Assembly (NCBI RefSeq): GCF_964204645.1
Contig: NC_134030.1
Span: 10,104,278 to 10,168,277 of the forward strand
DNA: 64,000 nucleotides
Reading direction: 5' to 3'
From: Tubulanus polymorphus
Lineage: Eukaryota > Nemertea > Palaeonemertea > Tubulaniformes > Tubulanidae
The notes under the pieces were generated by a model. The model ran no database searches. It worked only from the letters and a program-made list of their open reading frames with translations, and was not told the DNA's origin. The number at the start of each line of letters is the position of its first letter. The stretch's first letter is position 1. The translations under genes were made by a program, and so were the position numbers. Positions 59,759 to 64,000 of the stretch are shown here, in pieces.

Positions 59759-60334
59759 ATATATTCAATATATGTATATTTTATATATCTTTGGAATGGA
59801 TAAATGCAAATGAATTCAGCGAATGGAAAATAATAGATCACCATCGCTCGTGTTCCAGTGGCGAGATTCTTGACATATGGCGGCGTTTGCTATAGGGCCT
59901 AATTATCCGCTATCACCCGGTATCTACAAACGCACGATTATAATATAGGCTATTAGTGTATAGTGTTTTATTGTGCTAAATACGAATGTGTATGCAAAAT
60001 ATTTTATCACATGACTATACGATACATTTTGATAATGAAAACATTTACACCGAGTTTTGTACATGTACATGTATATTGCATTTAAATGACGCAAAATATA
60101 TATGCAAACAATTTTTGTATTGCATTGTCATGTATATACACGATAAGGCAACTTTCATGACGTTGATTGCTATGTGATTATGAGGCGGGCATTGCACTTT
60201 TGTATATTTATACATGTATATAGTATATACCATTTTACATTTCAAACGCCAAAGGTTGTCGTACGTTTTACGTACTGTATACGCTTTTCTATATCATGGC
60301 TATTACTACTCATCATGTACTGCGAGGAATATCT

Positions 60335-60340
60335 AATAAA
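60335..60340 (+). terminator. Candidate polyadenylation signal downstream of the RVxF gene
   Basis: AATAAA in ctAATAAAagcg, 577 nt after the stop codon at 59758. This is the first perfect signal on this strand noticed after the ORF. Confidence 0.35.
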
Positions 60341-60674
60341 AGCGATTTTTTCACATTTTCGAACATATTCCTATGTTCTTCGTTTTGATACTTACTCACG
60401 ATGCGCAGCCGATGTGCGTGGAGGACACGAACTTTTCCAACCGTTTTTCCAAACGATTCCCTCGTATTTGCTATCGATGATTTGTTATTAGACCAGCCTT
60501 AGCTATTGTTCTATCATTATTTGATGAGACGAAGTTGGCGGGGGCCTGTTGTCCGCTTCAACGAATGTAATTCGAGGGAAAACGCCGTGCGCCTTGTCAC
60601 CCCGACACTACTCTGACTGGGACAACGATGAGGTAGCGGGTTCTGGCGCATATAGAAATTTTGTCTCCCCCAGG

Positions 60675-61045
60675 GTCAGTTTACAGTTTAGTTTAATTTA
60701 TTGCTCAACAAAAATAATTTGCACAGAGCAAAACAGAACATTATAATGATTACAAACAATATTGCTTGACAAGTTAAAATTTCAATTCCTGTTGCACGTA
60801 TAAACATTTTAGATTTTTTCATTACTAGGGAATGTTCTATAATACTGTTTCACATGTAAGTTCCTCAACTAGGAAGGGACACAGTAAAAATAAAATGAAA
60901 TTCGTTGCAAACAATATTACGGTTACATTTAGGGCATAGTCTTTCGTCTCGGGGGATCCGGCTATATTATCTGCCGTTTCCATAGGTAAATTGTGTAATT
61001 GGAACAATCTACAGACATTAAATGCCCTGGACGCTATCAAAATCG
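60675..61045 (-). mobile_element. LINE 3' end, family L-CPKCN, minus strand
   Basis: The minus strand encodes a degraded LCPKCNRNIVCNEFHFIL segment, then CPFL and a YY-rich stretch, with a 3' UTR matching 40420-40655 in reverse (TTTAGTTTAATTTATTGCTCAACA). Confidence 0.65.
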
Positions 61046-61501
61046 AGGATCAAAAACTAGATAGGCGATATAACAAAAAGGTAATATATCCGGCATTAGC
61101 CTATATATGCAACGTTTTCTTTTTAAAATGTAGAGATAGATTCGCAGTCAAGTCGCATTTCTCTTCAGACGAGCAAGGGCGTTAACCTACCTGGTGACAC
61201 GCTGGAAATAAAAGCAGCTACACGAATTATCGACGAAATAAATAAACAGAAGCAATTTTCTAAATCAATACAGACTTCATCATCTATCGGGTCGATAACA
61301 AAACGGTATATACAATCGTATGAAAAATTTTACTGAAGGGTCAGCCAAAATCCTGACGCAGTATTTAGGTCACGATATCGTCAACTACGTATATTCGTGG
61401 CAATCAATGTAGGTATTTGACGACGACAAGCAGAGAACATTATGCGATCGGGATCGCCGCGGGTTAAGACTTCAATGGTTTACTAGAATAACTATTTGGA
61501 A

Positions 61502-61674
61502 ATGGAAATACATCAGATATTGCTGCTTGTTATTTGGATACTAAGTACATTAGTTGTAGATGACGTAGCGTCTACATCGTGTATAAGAATTGACGATTGT
61601 AGCTGTAGAATGGACGATGGAAGCGGAATTATAGACTTATCCGGTTTAGACAGCAAAGACCTTAATGTACCAGC
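61502..61674 (+). CDS. First coding exon of a secreted/membrane protein with MRH-like start (partial)
   Basis: The ATG at 61502 follows an in-frame TAG at 61484. The exon encodes a strong signal peptide (IHQILLLVIWILSTLVV) and then a mature part with Cys-Ile-Arg-Ile-Asp-Asp-Cys-Ser-Cys, DDGSG and IDLSGL. It ends at a consensus donor GTGAGT (61675), phase 2. The spacing of cysteines followed by IDLSxL resembles the start of mannose-6-phosphate-receptor homology (MRH) domains, which bind phosphomannosyl glycans. The resemblance is short, and I could not place further exons in the remaining 2.3 kb, so the gene may continue past the window or through the opposite-strand GPCR. Signal peptide and donor are seen; the domain call is inference. 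Confidence 0.45.
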
Positions 61675-61689
61675 GTGAGTCCACGATCT

Positions 61690-63160
61690 CAAAGATACCC
61701 CCTTTTTGATTGTATATTCCCATATTTAAAATTTCTGATACGGCGTCTGCATATAGCAACATGGCTGATTAGATAGGCCGCTATGGTCCCTGGCAGACGA
61801 GACTGGGCCGCATCATACAAAATCCCTGGAAAATTTGCTAAAGATGAATATAAATTATTTTGATCATATTCTATTGGACATCTATATTTGCAAAATATCG
61901 AAACAGATCGCGTATATTCCATTTCTATAGCTATTTTCTTTATTTTTTGTTTCGTTTATATTCAAGGACGTATCAGGCTCTATGTATCTATACTATTATC
62001 TATATGTTCTCGATTTAACGGAGATTGCCATAAATTAGTCATCTCTTTAAGGATTTTTCTACATGTGAAACCCAAGCCATTGGTGATCATCTCTCAAAAT
62101 GAATGCCATAATGTGGTGGGTTTTCGCCGCCATAAAACTGGCTGGGGTTTCCTTTTTTGGAATTCAATTCAATGTTTATTTGCTTAGAAAAGGTAAACAG
62201 ATACAATCTACGCAGGCCTAGCAAGGCCAGAAAGGGCGCTTAACGCTAGCACCCAGTTTCTATACTCATCATCCAGTACGCTACCAGGAGACATTAAATC
62301 CGCATTTGTCAGCTCCACGTTAGTTATTGGGCTTTCGATTTAACTGGATTAGTACACAGAGGCGTGGTAATAGAATTAACTATAACCGTACTTTACAGTA
62401 TATTTACGATTATCACGTGACCTCCCCGCTCGGAAGGGATTTGAGCCAAATGGTATCGAGACTACCACGGCCCGAAATACTGTCCGATTATATTTCGAGT
62501 GCGCAGCTACATGCGCATCTTAGATGATGTCATTATTAACCAATCGGAAATCACATCTTAATTAAGCCCGGGTTTTTCCATTTATAGTTTATCCCTTATG
62601 CACTCCCGGCAAGGACTCGAACCTGATGGCATCACTAGACCCAGCCACAGAACGAACCCCTGTCACACTAGACCGGGTGCGCAGGTACATGCGCAGGTTT
62701 ATCCGCAAGAAAACTTGCGACACCAACCAGATTTCACGGAGTCCCCCCAGCCCTTTTTCGAGGTGAATGTAAAACAATATTGTTGATTCCGACATTTTAT
62801 TCTACCCATCAAACTGCTTTCAAAAATATTCTAATGGCGTTGTGTTCTAAACAAGAGCAGAACAGGAGAAATCATCGAAATGAGGACCCGTGCCATCCTA
62901 CCCCGCTGTCGGGCGTGCGTAACGGCGAGACAACCCCGAAAAATCTAGTTCACTTTCAATTAACTTTCATCTCGATTTCTAGCCTCCCTCATCATTAGGC
63001 ATATGAGACCACATGGTAAACTCAGATTGATAATTAGGATCAACATATAGTTACGATTTTCATTCAAGAATTCAAGAAATTATAGATAGATTTTAATTGA
63101 ATCAGAGTAGAAATCCGGGAGTGGTTGTAGAATATACACTATTAACAATCAAACCTTGTC
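61690..63160. other. No further exon recognised
   Basis: Would be intron of the 61502 gene or intergenic. Two related segments (TTGAGCCAAATGGTATCGAGAC...CGAGTGCGCAGCTACATGCGCATC at 62440-62520 and ACCCGGTGCGCAGGTACATGCGCAGG near 62675-62700) share words. No coding call. Confidence 0.4.
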
Positions 63161-64000
63161 TTAATGCACACATTTTCTTATCTCTTTTCGAAATTTTCTA
63201 AAACTGATAAAATATACAATGAAATTTACTGCGTTGTTTGATGTTTCGAGTGTCGCAGTCGTCAACACAACGAGTTGAAGCATGTAAGGTTTACGGGGCC
63301 AAATCAAGATAGATGGTTTTACACCGAGAATGACACTAACTATATTGTTAGGAAGCGATAGAATAAGATATAAACAAGTTATCGCCACAAGATTTTTGAT
63401 ACAGGTTTTGTCTTGTTTGGAGATACTCTGCGCACTTTCTAAAGAAGCTGCATTTGGTCTTGATACTAACTGCATAGCGATTATAACTATACACGAAACA
63501 CTTAATATGCAGTATGGAGCAATATAACGCATAGTCGGTAAATATACGGACATGGCCATTCTAAAAATGACGTTCTCCGCAGACCGGAAATCAGGAAATA
63601 ATATGCAGTTTTGGCGCCCGTCTTCGACATAAGTGTGAATGCCATATAAGTTAAAGAGAGCCCCCTCTGCCACAATGGTAATGGTCCATTGACATAATAT
63701 CAAATACCGACGCCGAAGTTTGGTAAAAGTTGTCGCAGCTTTAAAAGGCATACAAATAGCAAATGATCTTTCAAGAGAAAAAATACACAACGTCCATATA
63801 GATAATCTTAATGAAACATTTACCGTTACGAGTAAAAACTTACAAACAAATTCGGAAGTCGTGTAAATGAGGTATATACCAAAGCCTGTACCCGAAGCGT
63901 AGCTGATCTTCTCAAGCAATTTTAATGACATTGTGTTTACGTGTATGATATCGGATAAAGCTAATGAGATCAAGTATTGAGTACTGGGACCGTCTAGTTT
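63161..64000 (-). CDS. Rhodopsin-class (family A) G protein-coupled receptor, 5' truncated by window edge
   Basis: The frame is open from the window edge (64000) to TAA at 63163-63161, giving 279 residues from the start of TM2 to the C-terminus. TM2 reads YLISLALSDI. TM3 ends IFSLERSFAICMPF, where ERS replaces the usual DRY. An extracellular loop 2 Cys is present (QNCILFP). TM6 carries CLYLILSLP and lacks the usual CWxP tryptophan. TM7 ends NAVNFIVYFISFRKFRKE, an NPxxY variant with Pro replaced. The overall pattern resembles peptide-type or orphan invertebrate receptors such as FMRFamide-receptor relatives. The N-terminus, TM1 and loop 1 lie outside the window. No intron is seen in the visible part. 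Ligand unknown. Confidence 0.85.
   Translation of the reverse strand, partial: KLDGPSTQYLISLALSDIIHVNTMSLKLLEKISYASGTGFGIYLIYTTSEFVCKFLLVTVNVSLRLSIWTLCIFSLERSFAICMPFKAATTFTKLRRRYLILCQWTITIVAEGALFNLYGIHTYVEDGRQNCILFPDFRSAENVIFRMAMSVYLPTMRYIAPYCILSVSCIVIIAMQLVSRPNAASLESAQSISKQDKTCIKNLVAITCLYLILSLPNNIVSVILGVKPSILIWPRKPYMLQLVVLTTATLETSNNAVNFIVYFISFRKFRKEIRKCVH

Overview
This is animal nuclear DNA. It is AT-rich, has genes with short exons and GT-AG introns, and is full of short interspersed repeats, so most of it is non-coding. The recognisable genes are an SLC29A4-type transporter, secreted twin-ShK proteins, a rhodopsin-class GPCR and a probable sperm-axoneme protein. With the SINE/MITE/LINE content they suggest a marine invertebrate, probably a lophotrochozoan such as a mollusc, annelid or brachiopod. 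The species cannot be named from the sequence alone.

Layout. Positions 1-11490 are intergenic: a perfect TTGG microsatellite, a tRNA-derived SINE, several MITE-like elements and no convincing gene. Positions 11503-17992 (+) hold a complete seven-exon equilibrative nucleoside transporter 4 / plasma membrane monoamine transporter gene (544 aa) with one GC-AG intron. Positions 18600-20930 are repeat-rich: a SINE inside a pogo-like element, a 1.06 kb non-autonomous element with internal tandem repeats, and an 84-bp tandem duplication. Positions 21269-30934 (-) hold three tandem paralogues of a secreted protein. Each has four exons (signal peptide / acidic DFPDF segment / ShK domain 1 / ShK domain 2 plus acidic tail), and all introns are phase 1. 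Positions 31-53.8 kb are a gene desert of decayed LINE 3' ends and MITEs, with a few weak exon candidates near 45.6-49 kb.

Positions 53869-54462 (-) encode a 197-aa protein resembling the sperm microtubule inner protein TEX49/SPMIP11. Positions 58109-59758 (+) are a 549-aa, basic, largely disordered single-exon ORF with a canonical PP1-docking RVxF motif. Positions 61502-61674 (+) look like the first coding exon of a secreted protein with an MRH-like start. Positions 63161-64000 (-) are the 3' part of a GPCR that runs off the window.

The genes show no shared pathway. The only clear functional cluster is the ShK array, which probably arose by local gene duplication of a gene built from symmetric phase-1 exons. 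These three genes, their shared N- and C-terminal motifs and the unnamed RVxF protein are the least described parts of the window.
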